Below are positions 26,259 to 34,186 of a stretch of DNA of 64,000 nucleotides, piece by piece (within the stretch, counting starts at the first letter, position 1; the number at the start of each line of letters is the position of its first letter). The position numbers and the translations under genes are program-made. Under the pieces are notes generated by a model, which was given only the letters and a program-made list of their open reading frames with translations, made no database searches and was not told the DNA's origin. The stretch spans positions 806,001 to 870,000 of the forward strand of contig CP065006.1 of NCBI GenBank assembly GCA_016699695.1, written 5' to 3'. Source of the stretch: Bacteroidota bacterium (GTDB lineage: Bacteria > Bacteroidota > Bacteroidia > Bacteroidales > UBA10428).

Positions 26259-27548
26259 CATTAGTGTCCACTATAAATTAAAATACGTTCTTTGAAATCG
26301 TTGTAGAATCTATATTTCAGGACTTTTTTGTTACGTGTCGATTTGAAATACTTAATTCGTGAAAATGTTATTTCATGAATCAAGGTAAGTATGTTTTTGC
26401 ACAGATTATAGAGTTTCTGCCTAAGAGAGTTTTCGATTGTATTGTAGATCGTTTTTCCGCAGATAAAAATGTTCGTCATTTCAGTTGCTGGAATCAAATG
26501 TTATGCATGATCTTTGGGCAACTTACCAATCGAGATAGCCTCAGGGATTTGATTGTTGCTATTGAAGCCCATAGCAGGAAAACCTACCATTTGGGTTTTG
26601 GGAAAAGTGTTACCCGCAGTAATCTTTCAAAAGCCAATGAAAATCGAAACAGCAAGGTATTTGAAGAATTTGCGTATTATCTTATTGATGTCCCCCAAAA
26701 AAAACGCAAAAATGAAAATTTTGAAATTAAAGGAAAAGTTTATGCCTTTGATTCTTCCACATTGATTTATGTTTAAATGTGTTTTGGTGGGCGAAATTCC
26801 GCAAAGCAAAAGGAGGTATCAAACTGCATACACTCTACGATATCACTACTCAAATTCCGGCCTTCATTCATATTACTGCTGCAACGGTAAACGATGTCAA
26901 TGTTATGGATTATATTCCTTATGAGGGGGGTGCAACTACATTTTCGACCGTGGTTATGTCGACTACAGCCGGTTATATAAGATAACGCTGCTTTCTGCCT
27001 TTTCGTAGTCCGTGCAAAGTCAAACCTTCAATTTAAAAGAATTTATTCTCAAAAGATTGACAAGACCACCGGGGTGCAAAGCGACCAAATTGGTAAACTG
27101 ACAGGGTTTTATGTCTCAAAAGATTACCCTGCTAAATTGCGAAAAGTGAAATACTACGATAGCGAAATGAATCGCACCTTTGTATTCCTAACCAACAATA
27201 TGACGCTTACCGCTCAGGAAATCGCACTTCTTTACAAGAATCGTTGGCAGGTAGAACTATTTTTCAAATGGATAAAACAGCATCTTAAGCTAAAATCCTT
27301 TTGGGGTAACTCTGAAAATGCTGTCCGTATCCAAATTTATACCGCAATCATCACATATTGTTTGATTGCAATTGTAGGCAATGATCTCAAAATAGACCGT
27401 TCAACCTACGAAATATTACAAGTTTTAGGAATCTCTCTACTGGACAAAACTCCTGTAAAAGAGCTATTTACAAATATAGATTACAATGATGTCAAAGAAC
27501 TTGATTATAAACAACTGTCACTCAGCTTATTTTAAGTGGACAGTCATG
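26259..27548. mobile_element. IS4-like insertion sequence, 1290 bp, inactivated
   Basis: The ends are imperfect inverted repeats: left CATTAGTGTCCACT (26259-26272) and right, read inward on the other strand, CATGACTGTCCACT (27535-27548), 12 of 14 identical. They are bordered by a perfect 9-bp duplication, AGTTTGGAT. Inside is one transposase gene of the IS4 type with an N-terminal DUF4372-like domain, disrupted by three frameshifts. The element sits within an AT-rich lipoprotein gene and its precise removal would restore the frame. The intact duplication suggests a fairly recent insertion. Confidence 0.85.
26375..27535 (+). pseudogene. IS4-family transposase with three single-base frameshifts
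   Basis: Three (in part four) overlapping frames add up to one transposase of about 385 aa. The N-terminal part, NQGKYVFAQIIEFLPKRVFD and onward, resembles the DUF4372 domain of Bacteroidota IS4 elements. The DDE residues are the D in VYAFDSST, the D in the shifted FDRGYVDY, and the E in NRWQVELFFKWIKQHLKLKS. Frame changes are needed near 26757 (before IDLCLNVFWWAKF), between 26934 and 26946 (before FDRGYVD) and near 27003 (within SAFFVVRAK). Each is consistent with loss of one base, two of them in T runs, so the net shift is three. Decay or sequencing error are both possible. Confidence 0.8.
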
Positions 27549-27557
27549 AGTTTGGAT
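27549..27557. repeat. 9-bp target-site duplication, right copy
   Basis: AGTTTGGAT directly follows the right inverted repeat and is identical to 26250-26258. Confidence 0.8.
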
Positions 27558-27983
27558 AATGATGAAATAACTATATCTGCCGAAAATTTTAAAAATACTT
27601 ATGGCGATTTATACTGCAATGCTATCACAATAGGTGTGAATTTAAATGTTGAATTTGAAATAAATGAGGTTATTTTTGATGTTGCTAAGCAAACCGAAAT
27701 ATTGGAGGAAGCGTCTGACTTGTTCTCTGATTACATAAAAGGTTATTCTACCTGGGAAGAATTGAGTAAAGAGAGTTCATTCTTTAGACAGTCGAGTATT
27801 AATAGTATGAATAGGAGCGGGATTCCAAGAATCTCAATATTTGATGATGCTGTTCAAAACATCGTATATCTTGATAGTATATATAAAAATATGGACTTTG
27901 GAGTTCTATCAATGCATTACAAACCTTATTCGCATTTATACCCAAAATTTGACTTTTATTTTAATAGCATTGATGCAAAATAA
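27549..27983 (+). pseudogene. Lipoprotein gene, 3' part, split by an IS element
   Basis: The frame continues after the right target duplication as SLDNDEITISAENFKNTYGD and runs to TAA 27983. The codon phase is the same as in the 5' part: codon AGT begins at 26250 on the left and 27549 on the right. About 141 codons follow the duplication. The text is ordinary soluble protein (EINEVIFDVAKQTEILEEA, YSTWEELSKES, FDFYFNSIDAK). An ATG inside the IS end (27546) could start a fragment of its own, but it would lack the lipoprotein signal. No family recognised. Confidence 0.7.
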
Positions 27984-28112
27984 ATTAACATCAGTTAAAC
28001 TTGAGTTCGCTGAAATCTAATTCATTCCCTTTTCAAACCAGCGTAGGAACCTTTAGACAGTCACAAATTTTAGATAAATCCTAATGTTGTATTTAGTACA
28101 ATTGATGCTTAA

Positions 28113-28148
28113 AAAAAATCCGGATAGAAGAATCTACTCGGATTTTTT
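28113..28148. terminator. Terminator hairpin between convergent genes
   Basis: AAAAAATCCG (28113-28122) pairs with CGGATTTTTT (28139-28148) across a 16-nt loop. It lies between the split lipoprotein gene (plus) and the lipocalin-like gene (minus) and has an A/T tract on each side, so it can work on both strands. Confidence 0.75.
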
Positions 28149-28170
28149 TATCTATTTAAAATGGTGTAAT

Positions 28171-28674
28171 TTATTTCGAACATTCCATTCTCACGGTCTC
28201 CACAATAGTTTCAGGGTCTTCATCGAAATTCCAATCTTCTTCGTATTCATCAGAATAACTCATTACAAGCTTGCTGGATGTAAGCTCTTCAACCTGCATG
28301 GTAACCTCATCTTCAGTGCCTTCATCCAGAATAATTGCGTTTCCTGAACCCCATTCCCAAGTTCCTGGAAATTCATCACCATCTACAGTTGTCAAATAAG
28401 TGCCATCTGAGTTAATGTCAAAGGTTCCAGTAATATCTGTATCAACCATTTCATCAATTTCCTCTTGTGTAAATCCCCACTCATCCATTAAATACTGAAC
28501 ATAATTCTTGCCATCGACAGTTAGACTCAATGTTCCGTTGGTAATGGTCCATTCGCCAACTATTTCGGCCTTAATAACTTCCTTTTTATCCTCGTCTTTC
28601 TCACAAGAGGAAAGAGAAAACAGCATAAATCCTAAAAGGAGGACGTTGATGGTTAAAAATTTTAGATTCTTCAT
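28171..28674 (-). CDS. Lipocalin-like lipoprotein
   Basis: A 167-aa lipoprotein. The signal ends in the lipobox FSLSSC (Cys near residue 24), followed by the charged KDEDKKEV linker typical of Bacteroidota surface lipoproteins. The mature part reads VGEWTITNGTLSLTVDG, then GTFDINSDGTYLTTVDGDEF and GTWEWGSGNAIILDEG: paired strands with G-x-W at the start and repeated T-W-x-W turns, as in the lipocalin_4/lipocalin-like domain families. The protein is very acidic. Function unknown; such proteins are abundant in Bacteroidota outer membranes. Single gene, convergent with the split lipoprotein. Confidence 0.75.
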   Translation of the reverse strand: MKNLKFLTINVLLLGFMLFSLSSCEKDEDKKEVIKAEIVGEWTITNGTLSLTVDGKNYVQYLMDEWGFTQEEIDEMVDTDITGTFDINSDGTYLTTVDGDEFPGTWEWGSGNAIILDEGTEDEVTMQVEELTSSKLVMSYSDEYEEDWNFDEDPETIVETVRMECSK

Positions 28675-28817
28675 GTGTTAAGGTGTTAGTGAATAATAGT
28701 ATATAAAATTGAATTTCATTCCTGCAACTACGCTCTATTCTATTCAATCAACCTCACCTGTGTACGAATATTAAAATTAAATCGTTACATCCGATTGATT
28801 TTTCGTTGATATTATTA

Positions 28818-28850
28818 ACAAAAAAAGGAACCCTTTTTCGAAAGTTCCTT
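28818..28850 (-). terminator. Terminator of the tRNA transcript
   Basis: Read on the minus strand, AAGGAAC (28844-28850) pairs with GTTCCTT (28825-28831) across 12 nt and is followed by a T run (28818-28824 region). It begins 7 bp after the CCA end of the tRNA. Confidence 0.75.
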
Positions 28851-28856
28851 CTTTGC

Positions 28857-28933
28857 TGGTAGCGAGAGGCGGGAATGATCCGCCGACCTCATGATTATGA
28901 ATCATGCGCTCTAACCATCTGAGCTACCTCGCC
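28857..28933 (-). tRNA. tRNA-Met (anticodon CAT)
   Basis: On the minus strand a complete 77-nt cloverleaf with encoded CCA: acceptor GGCGAGG with TCTCGCT (two G-T pairs), D arm GCTC...GAGC, anticodon stem CATGA/TCATG with loop TTCATAA, so anticodon CAT at 34-36, then T arm GGCGG/CCGCC and discriminator A plus CCA. The T loop reads ATCATTC. CAT is shared by initiator Met, elongator Met and lysidine-modified Ile tRNAs. The first pair is G-T rather than a mismatch and the anticodon stem lacks three G-C pairs, so it is not the initiator; elongator Met is most likely. Confidence 0.9.
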
Positions 28934-29018
28934 AAAAAAAATATACTGTTTTCCGCTTACAACTATGGGTTCTGTATACATCAGAAAATCTCATGCTCCC
29001 ATCCGGAAAAAGCGGTTG

Positions 29019-29050
29019 CAAAGATAAATTTCTTTTTGATTGTTTTGCAA
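29019..29050 (-). promoter_or_regulatory. Possible promoter of the tRNA gene
   Basis: On the minus strand TTG (29048-29050), a 21-bp spacer and TATCTTTG (29019-29026) form a perfect -7 box with a short -33 element. The transcript would start near 29012, about 80 nt before the mature tRNA. Confidence 0.4.
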
Positions 29051-29176
29051 TAATTTTTGGTTTGGCCTTTAAAAAAAATAAAAACACCTATTTTTGCCGC
29101 CGATTGATGAGCACATTTGTAATCGAACGCAGCATTTAATATCTTGCAGCTTTTACGACCGATTAAGTAAATTTAC

Positions 29177-29548
29177 ATGAAAGAAAAGCTGGTACTGGAG
29201 TACTCTATAAATTCATCCCCAAAGGTTCTGTTTTCGCGATTCAGCACTCCGGGCGGCCTGGCCGAATGGTTTGCCGACGATGTAATTCTCAAAGGTAGTT
29301 TGTACATTTTTATCTGGGATGGAATGGAACAAAAGGCTGAAGTAGTGCAGAAAAAAGAAAATAGATACATCCGGTTTAAATGGATAGACGATCCGGAAGC
29401 CTATTTTGAGTTCCGCATTAATGTAGACGAAATTACCAAAGATGTAGCCCTTGTAGTAACCGATATGGTAGAACCCGATGAGTTCGAAGACACCACCGAG
29501 CTATGGAACACACAAATTACAAGGCTAAAACAAGTAATTGGACTTTAA
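29177..29548 (+). CDS. START-like / SRPBCC domain protein
   Basis: A 123-aa cytosolic protein that covers one helix-grip (START/SRPBCC) domain. The N-terminus LVLEYSINSSPKVLFSRFST and the following GLAEWFADDV are typical of the AHSA1-like Bacteroidota group, in which the first strand is followed by a P-x-x-L-(F/Y)-x-x-(F/L)-S-T-P turn and an EWFAD segment. It ends with the long C-terminal helix LWNTQITRLKQVIGL. The fold binds hydrophobic ligands, but no ligand is known for this group. The gene is directly upstream of the LptF/G permease (52 bp), which is a common pairing in Bacteroidota. Confidence 0.82.
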   Translation: MKEKLVLEYSINSSPKVLFSRFSTPGGLAEWFADDVILKGSLYIFIWDGMEQKAEVVQKKENRYIRFKWIDDPEAYFEFRINVDEITKDVALVVTDMVEPDEFEDTTELWNTQITRLKQVIGL

Positions 29549-29600
29549 ACTTATCAGCTTTTTACTGGCTCCGGTTTTTGTGCGATAAAACTTACCAAGC

Positions 29601-31658
29601 GTGAAAAAATTACACTTATTAATACTTCGTTCCTTTATCGGGCCTTTCTTTCTGATCTTTTTTATCGTGCTATTTGTTCTGTTGGTGCAGTTTCTCTGGC
29701 GTTACATCGACGAATTGGTAGGTAAAGGGCTCGACACTAAAACCATTGCCGAACTCATGCTTTATATTTCGGCGAGCCTGGTTCCTATGGCTTTGCCCCT
29801 CTCCATACTGATGGCATCGCTCATGACTTTTGGTAACCTGGGCGAGCGCTACGAGCTTACTGCCATTAAAGCCTCTGGAATTTCACTTCAGCGTATTATG
29901 AGGCCCCTTGTATTGGTTGTACTGATATTAAGTATTGGCGATTTCTTTTTTGCAAACAATGTGCTCCCCTATGCCAACCTGCAAATGCGATCGCTCATGT
30001 ACGATATCCGGCAACAACGCCCCGAACTGCAAATAAAACCCGGCGAGTTTAACAGCCTTATCGACGGATACAGTATCAGGGTGAAAAACAAAGACCCTAA
30101 AACCAATGTGCTTTACGGACTCACCATTTACGATCATTCGTCGGGCCATGGAAATACTTCGGTAACACTTGCCGATTCTGGCACCATGCTAGTCACTGCC
30201 AACGACAAACATTTAATTATTACCCTGTACAATGGACATAGCTATAACGAATTGTACGATTCGAAGAAACCTCAAAGGATGCAAAGCTATCCGCACCGTT
30301 ACGATAAGTTTAAAGAACAACAAATTATCATTGAATTAAAAGGTTTCGGGTTGCAACGCACAGACCAGAGCCTTTTTAAAAGTCACTACTCGATGCTTAA
30401 TCTGAAGCAACTGAGGTATTATATCGATTCGCTGTCTCTTGAAATTGATGAAAGGAACAACCAGTTCTACCAATCTCTTCATAACGACTATTTCAAAATG
30501 CGAAACCCAAGAAGTAAGCGAAGTGAAAGAGAACCGGATGCTCTAATCATACCACAAGCTGAGCGTAATGCGATCGGCGGAAATAGACTTCAGCAAAAAA
30601 AACAAGCCCTCGACTCGTTGGCGAAACATGCTAAAAAACCTGAACGAATAGATTCTCCGGACTCCATAATTGCCGAGGTTAGTATCCCTGTTATTCTTTT
30701 CGATACAGACAGCCTTTTTAACACCTTCACCCTTCAGGAGAAAAGCCGCATCACATCGGCTGCTTTGTCTGCTGCCAGAACCACCAAAAACCTGGTCGCC
30801 AATTCGCACCAAACACTCGAGTTTAAATTCGAAAACCTGCGCCGATACGAGGTTGAATGGCAGCGGAAATTTACTGTTTCCATTGCCTGCCTGCTTTTTA
30901 TGTTTATTGGTGCCCCTTTAGGTGCTATCATACGTAAAGGTGGACTAGGCCTTCCGATGGTAATATCCGTAGTGTTTTTTATTCTGTATTATGTACTCTC
31001 GCTGATAGGTGAAAAGTTGGTGCGTTCGAGTGTTTGGACAGACGAACAAGGCATGTGGGCAACATCGGTATTGTTTGCAGTAATTGGTGCCTTTATAACT
31101 TATAAAGCCACCACCGATTCATCGATATTTAACCTCGATACTTATAGTAATTTCATAAAAAAAGTATTTGGCCAGCGTTATAATGTAGTCGACATGGTGC
31201 ATATAGATGTAATGGACGATACCATTCGGACTGAAGCTAAAACCGAAAACATGTATTCTTCGCTGTTTAGCCTCAACGATAGCATCGAACAGCTGCTCGA
31301 AACACATAAATTTAACGTGCCGGACATAATCATCGACATGTTTTCTCCCCAAAACGATTCTGAACTAGTCATATTCGAGAGACTTTATTACAACACCTTT
31401 GCCTCTATAATTAACAGCAGTGTTTTTCACAACAAAAGCATCAGGGCTAAAATCTATGAGTTTCCGGCCATGAACATAAGCGAGTTTCAGGATCCGATAG
31501 CAAGGCAGTATGGGTTAATTATTCTGGCCTGTCTGCCTCCCTTTACCTTGTTTGTGGCAGCGCGTCATATTATTAAATTAATAGTACTGCGCTCGAAGCT
31601 AAAACAAATCAAGCGACTGATTCCGGAATTGGGCACTTCGCTTAAAATTAATACCTAG
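29601..31658 (+). CDS. LptF/LptG (YjgP/YjgQ) family permease, extended form
   Basis: Membrane component of the lipopolysaccharide export ABC system. The 685-aa product begins at GTG 29601 (KKLHLLILRSFIGPFFLIFF) with the LptF/G first helix and continues with ASLVPMALPLSILMASLMTFG in helix 2-3. A long periplasmic beta-jellyroll follows (about 105-390, holding a poorly conserved linker at 300-350), then three helices (VSIACLLFMFIGAPLGAIIRKGGLGLP, and onward). E. coli LptF and LptG are about 360 aa. This protein carries about 170 extra residues after the usual last helix, ending in another hydrophobic stretch (YGLIILACLPPFTLFVAAR). LptF versus LptG cannot be told. Confidence 0.85.
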   Translation: MKKLHLLILRSFIGPFFLIFFIVLFVLLVQFLWRYIDELVGKGLDTKTIAELMLYISASLVPMALPLSILMASLMTFGNLGERYELTAIKASGISLQRIMRPLVLVVLILSIGDFFFANNVLPYANLQMRSLMYDIRQQRPELQIKPGEFNSLIDGYSIRVKNKDPKTNVLYGLTIYDHSSGHGNTSVTLADSGTMLVTANDKHLIITLYNGHSYNELYDSKKPQRMQSYPHRYDKFKEQQIIIELKGFGLQRTDQSLFKSHYSMLNLKQLRYYIDSLSLEIDERNNQFYQSLHNDYFKMRNPRSKRSEREPDALIIPQAERNAIGGNRLQQKKQALDSLAKHAKKPERIDSPDSIIAEVSIPVILFDTDSLFNTFTLQEKSRITSAALSAARTTKNLVANSHQTLEFKFENLRRYEVEWQRKFTVSIACLLFMFIGAPLGAIIRKGGLGLPMVISVVFFILYYVLSLIGEKLVRSSVWTDEQGMWATSVLFAVIGAFITYKATTDSSIFNLDTYSNFIKKVFGQRYNVVDMVHIDVMDDTIRTEAKTENMYSSLFSLNDSIEQLLETHKFNVPDIIIDMFSPQNDSELVIFERLYYNTFASIINSSVFHNKSIRAKIYEFPAMNISEFQDPIARQYGLIILACLPPFTLFVAARHIIKLIVLRSKLKQIKRLIPELGTSLKINT

Positions 31659-31704
31659 CAGTTATTATTTTGAAACGAGCATGATTCGTTAAACAAAAAC
31701 AAGG

Positions 31705-32901
31705 ATGAAAATACTACAGGTTTGCAACAAAGTACCCTTCCCACCCAAAGATGGCGGTTGCATAGCCATTTACAATATGGCTTTGGGACTTTCGCAGGCC
31801 GGTCATGAGGTGGATATTCTCGCCATCGAAACCCATAAACATCCCAACACACTTACTTCGTCTGAATTGGCAAACAGGCTGAGCATGCGAAGCATATTTG
31901 TCGATACAACCATCTCAGTACCCAAGGCTTTTCGCAATCTCTTACTTTCAAAAATACCTTACAATGCCGAACGCTTCATCGACAGCAGATTTCGTGCAGA
32001 GCTCATAAATATGCTTCAGGCGAAAAAGTACGACATTGTTCAAATCGAAGGTCTTTACATGATGGCTTATCTTGAAGATATCCGTGCAAATTCGCAAGCT
32101 AAAATAAGCCTTCGCTCACATAACATCGAAAACGAAATATGGTATCGTTTGGTTGAAAATGAACAATCGTTTTTTAAAAGGCATTATTTTAAAATTCTGG
32201 CGAAAAGGGTCGAAAAATACGAACGAAAGGCCATTAATAAATACGATTACCTGATACCCATCACATACCGCGACGCGGTAGAATACCAGAAATACGGGAA
32301 CAAGAAAAACTACAGGGTAATTCAAACCGGCATTCCGGAAAATCACATTGCCGATGGGCTTAAAATTCGAAAAAACCGAAAACTCTATTTTCTGGGCTCC
32401 CTGGAATGGTTGCCAAATCAGGAAGGGGTACATTGGTTTGTGAAAAATGTATGGCCTATGCTGAGTTATCAAAGCTCTGACATCGAATTTCATGTAGCAG
32501 GCCGAAATGCTCCAGAGTGGTTTCCTAAAACCATCGACAAGCCGGGTATCTTTTTTCATGGCGAGGTAGAAAGCGCCACTGATTTTGCGAATGAGTATGA
32601 CATTATGATTGTGCCTCTTTTGTCGGGAGGTGGTATGCGGGTAAAAATTGTAGAAGCCATGGCATTAGGCAAAATTGTGGTTACCACACCCATTGGGGCC
32701 GAAGGTCTTGATATCATTCCAAACTACCATGCCATCGTGGCAGAATCGCCTGAGGATTTTGCCACAGGAGTGCAGATTGTGCTGGAGAACACCGACTTCT
32801 TTATCAAACTGGGCGAAAATTCTATTCGGTTTATACGAAACAATTATACCAACAAGGCACTGGCCGAAGACCTGGTAAAATTTTATCTTACTAACCTCTG
32901 A
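31705..32901 (+). CDS. Glycosyltransferase, GT4-like (GT-B fold)
   Basis: A 398-aa retaining-type glycosyltransferase. The N-terminal domain opens with ILQVCNKVPFPPKDGG and AIYNMALGLSQAGHEVDILA, the Glyco_trans_4-like pattern. The C-terminal half has LYFLGSLEWLPNQEGVHWF, the sugar-nucleotide site around VPLLSGGGMRVKIVEAMALG (about 305-324, with the E-x-x-x-x-x-x-E type acidic residue) and VTTPIGAEGLD. It overlaps the next gene by one base (TGATG), so the two are translationally coupled. Together they probably add sugars to a cell-surface polysaccharide, lipopolysaccharide or a glycoprotein. Confidence 0.87.
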   Translation: MKILQVCNKVPFPPKDGGCIAIYNMALGLSQAGHEVDILAIETHKHPNTLTSSELANRLSMRSIFVDTTISVPKAFRNLLLSKIPYNAERFIDSRFRAELINMLQAKKYDIVQIEGLYMMAYLEDIRANSQAKISLRSHNIENEIWYRLVENEQSFFKRHYFKILAKRVEKYERKAINKYDYLIPITYRDAVEYQKYGNKKNYRVIQTGIPENHIADGLKIRKNRKLYFLGSLEWLPNQEGVHWFVKNVWPMLSYQSSDIEFHVAGRNAPEWFPKTIDKPGIFFHGEVESATDFANEYDIMIVPLLSGGGMRVKIVEAMALGKIVVTTPIGAEGLDIIPNYHAIVAESPEDFATGVQIVLENTDFFIKLGENSIRFIRNNYTNKALAEDLVKFYLTNL

Positions 32902-34070
32902 TGCTGGAAATACTATTTTGGCTGTTGGCCGGCATCTTGTTTTACACCTATGCCGGATATACATTGGTATTACTTTGCCTAAGGCTTTTTAAGAAAAACA
33001 GGCCTCCCAGGCTTCCTTCCGACGATAATTTTCCGGAGGTGAGTATGGTCGTGGCAGCCTATAATGAGGCTGCAATTGCTCAGCAAAAGATCAACAACTG
33101 CAGACAACTCAATTATCCAAAAGAGAAACTTCAGATAATTTGGGTCACAGACGGGTCAGACGATGGCACTGAAAAAATTATCGCCGCCAACCCCGATATG
33201 ATCTCTCTTCATTCTGGGGAAAGAAAAGGAAAAACTGCTGCAATTAACAGAGCCATGAAGTTCGTAAAAACACCAGTCACTGTTTTCTCCGATGCCAATA
33301 CATTTTTAACCGCCGACTCAGTAAAATGGCTTGCAGCCGCACTTTCTGATAAGAATGTTGGTTGTGCCGCCGGTGAAAAGCGCATTGTATCCCATCAAAA
33401 AGATACCGCTACTGGCTCAGGCGAAGGATTTTACTGGAATTATGAATCGTTCATAAAAAAACTTGAGTCTCATACAGGATCAACCCTATCGGCCGCAGGT
33501 GAAATCTATGCCATTAAAACAGAATTGTATTCCCCTCCCGCCGAAAACACTGTCATCGATGATTTTGTAATTTCGTTGCAGGTGGCTTTGAAAGGCTACA
33601 AAATTTCCTACGTGCCTCAAGCATTGGCTACCGAGCAACCTTCGGCCTCGATTGGCGAAGAAAGTAAAAGAAAAATCCGTATTGCAGCCGGGGCCTTTCA
33701 GGTACTTTTTAGCTGGAGCCGGCCATTGAATATTTTCAGATACCCCATGCTGGCTTTTCAATACATTTCGCACAAGGTGTTTCGCTGGCTTCTGGCACCA
33801 CTGGCAATTCCTTTTCTGTTTGTGGTTAACCTGCTACTCGTAATAACCGGAGAGACAAATACTTTTTACCAGGCAATTCTTACAATGCAGACCATCGTAT
33901 ACCTACTTGCATTGTTTGGATACTTGATGCGCAAAAATCAACTTCGATGGAAGGGATTCTTTTTACCCTATTACCTGCTAATGATGAACTATGCCACCCT
34001 CTTAGGTTTCTACCGCTACCTTAAAGGTTCGCAACATGCTGCCTGGGAAAAGGCTAAAAGAAAGGAATAG
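32901..34070 (+). CDS. Glycosyltransferase family 2, membrane-bound
   Basis: A 389-aa inverting GT-A enzyme with membrane helices at both ends: one N-terminal helix (ILFWLLAGILFYTYAGYTLVLL) and about three to four at the C-terminus. The catalytic domain has VSMVVAAYNEAAIAQQKI, WVTDGSDDGTEKII (nucleotide-binding Asp), FSDANTFLTADS (the DxD-equivalent as D-A-N) and ENTVIDDFVISLQVALKGYK, where ED/DD is the general base motif. The pattern is close to processive or cellulose-synthase-like GT2 enzymes used in exopolysaccharide production. It is coupled by a 1-bp overlap to the GT4 gene. Confidence 0.87.
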   Translation: MLEILFWLLAGILFYTYAGYTLVLLCLRLFKKNRPPRLPSDDNFPEVSMVVAAYNEAAIAQQKINNCRQLNYPKEKLQIIWVTDGSDDGTEKIIAANPDMISLHSGERKGKTAAINRAMKFVKTPVTVFSDANTFLTADSVKWLAAALSDKNVGCAAGEKRIVSHQKDTATGSGEGFYWNYESFIKKLESHTGSTLSAAGEIYAIKTELYSPPAENTVIDDFVISLQVALKGYKISYVPQALATEQPSASIGEESKRKIRIAAGAFQVLFSWSRPLNIFRYPMLAFQYISHKVFRWLLAPLAIPFLFVVNLLLVITGETNTFYQAILTMQTIVYLLALFGYLMRKNQLRWKGFFLPYYLLMMNYATLLGFYRYLKGSQHAAWEKAKRKE

Positions 34071-34186
34071 TTGGTATTAAACTTATGATACATCAGAAAA
34101 ATGCACTGGCATGACATATTTGTGGTGGATTTTTTAATACAAATCTTACTTTTGCCAATTGATTTGGAATTATTTCAACATACAGA

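Larger units (their letters stand above)
25662..26264 (+). pseudogene. Lipoprotein gene, 5' part, split by an IS element
   Basis: The first 199 codons of an AT-rich lipoprotein gene. The product has a lipoprotein signal (LLGLALLSIFQSC-like, Cys near residue 24) followed by an acidic KENSSQIKNEEDNKE linker. The frame ends at TAG 26262-26264, which lies inside the IS end, so the true gene continued. Joining base 26258 to base 27558 restores one frame of 340 codons (see the 3' part). Codons 113-140 are a block of homopolymer runs (FFFFSSKILKKKRGGLFPPKKKK) that looks unlike the rest of the protein. Family not recognised. Confidence 0.7.

Noticed and set aside
28084..28347. 87-codon frame on the plus strand
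   Set aside because: It runs through a terminator hairpin and antisense to the lipocalin-like gene.
28857..28933. tRNA-Ile (CAT, lysidine) or initiator tRNA-fMet
   Set aside because: Lacks the three G-C pairs of the initiator anticodon stem and the first-pair mismatch; Ile2 cannot be fully excluded, but the body resembles elongator Met.
34071..34186. FMN riboswitch before ribBA
   Set aside because: The leader is about 30 nt after the likely -7 box and lacks the conserved AGGNNGGGGNNNAAUC-type blocks.
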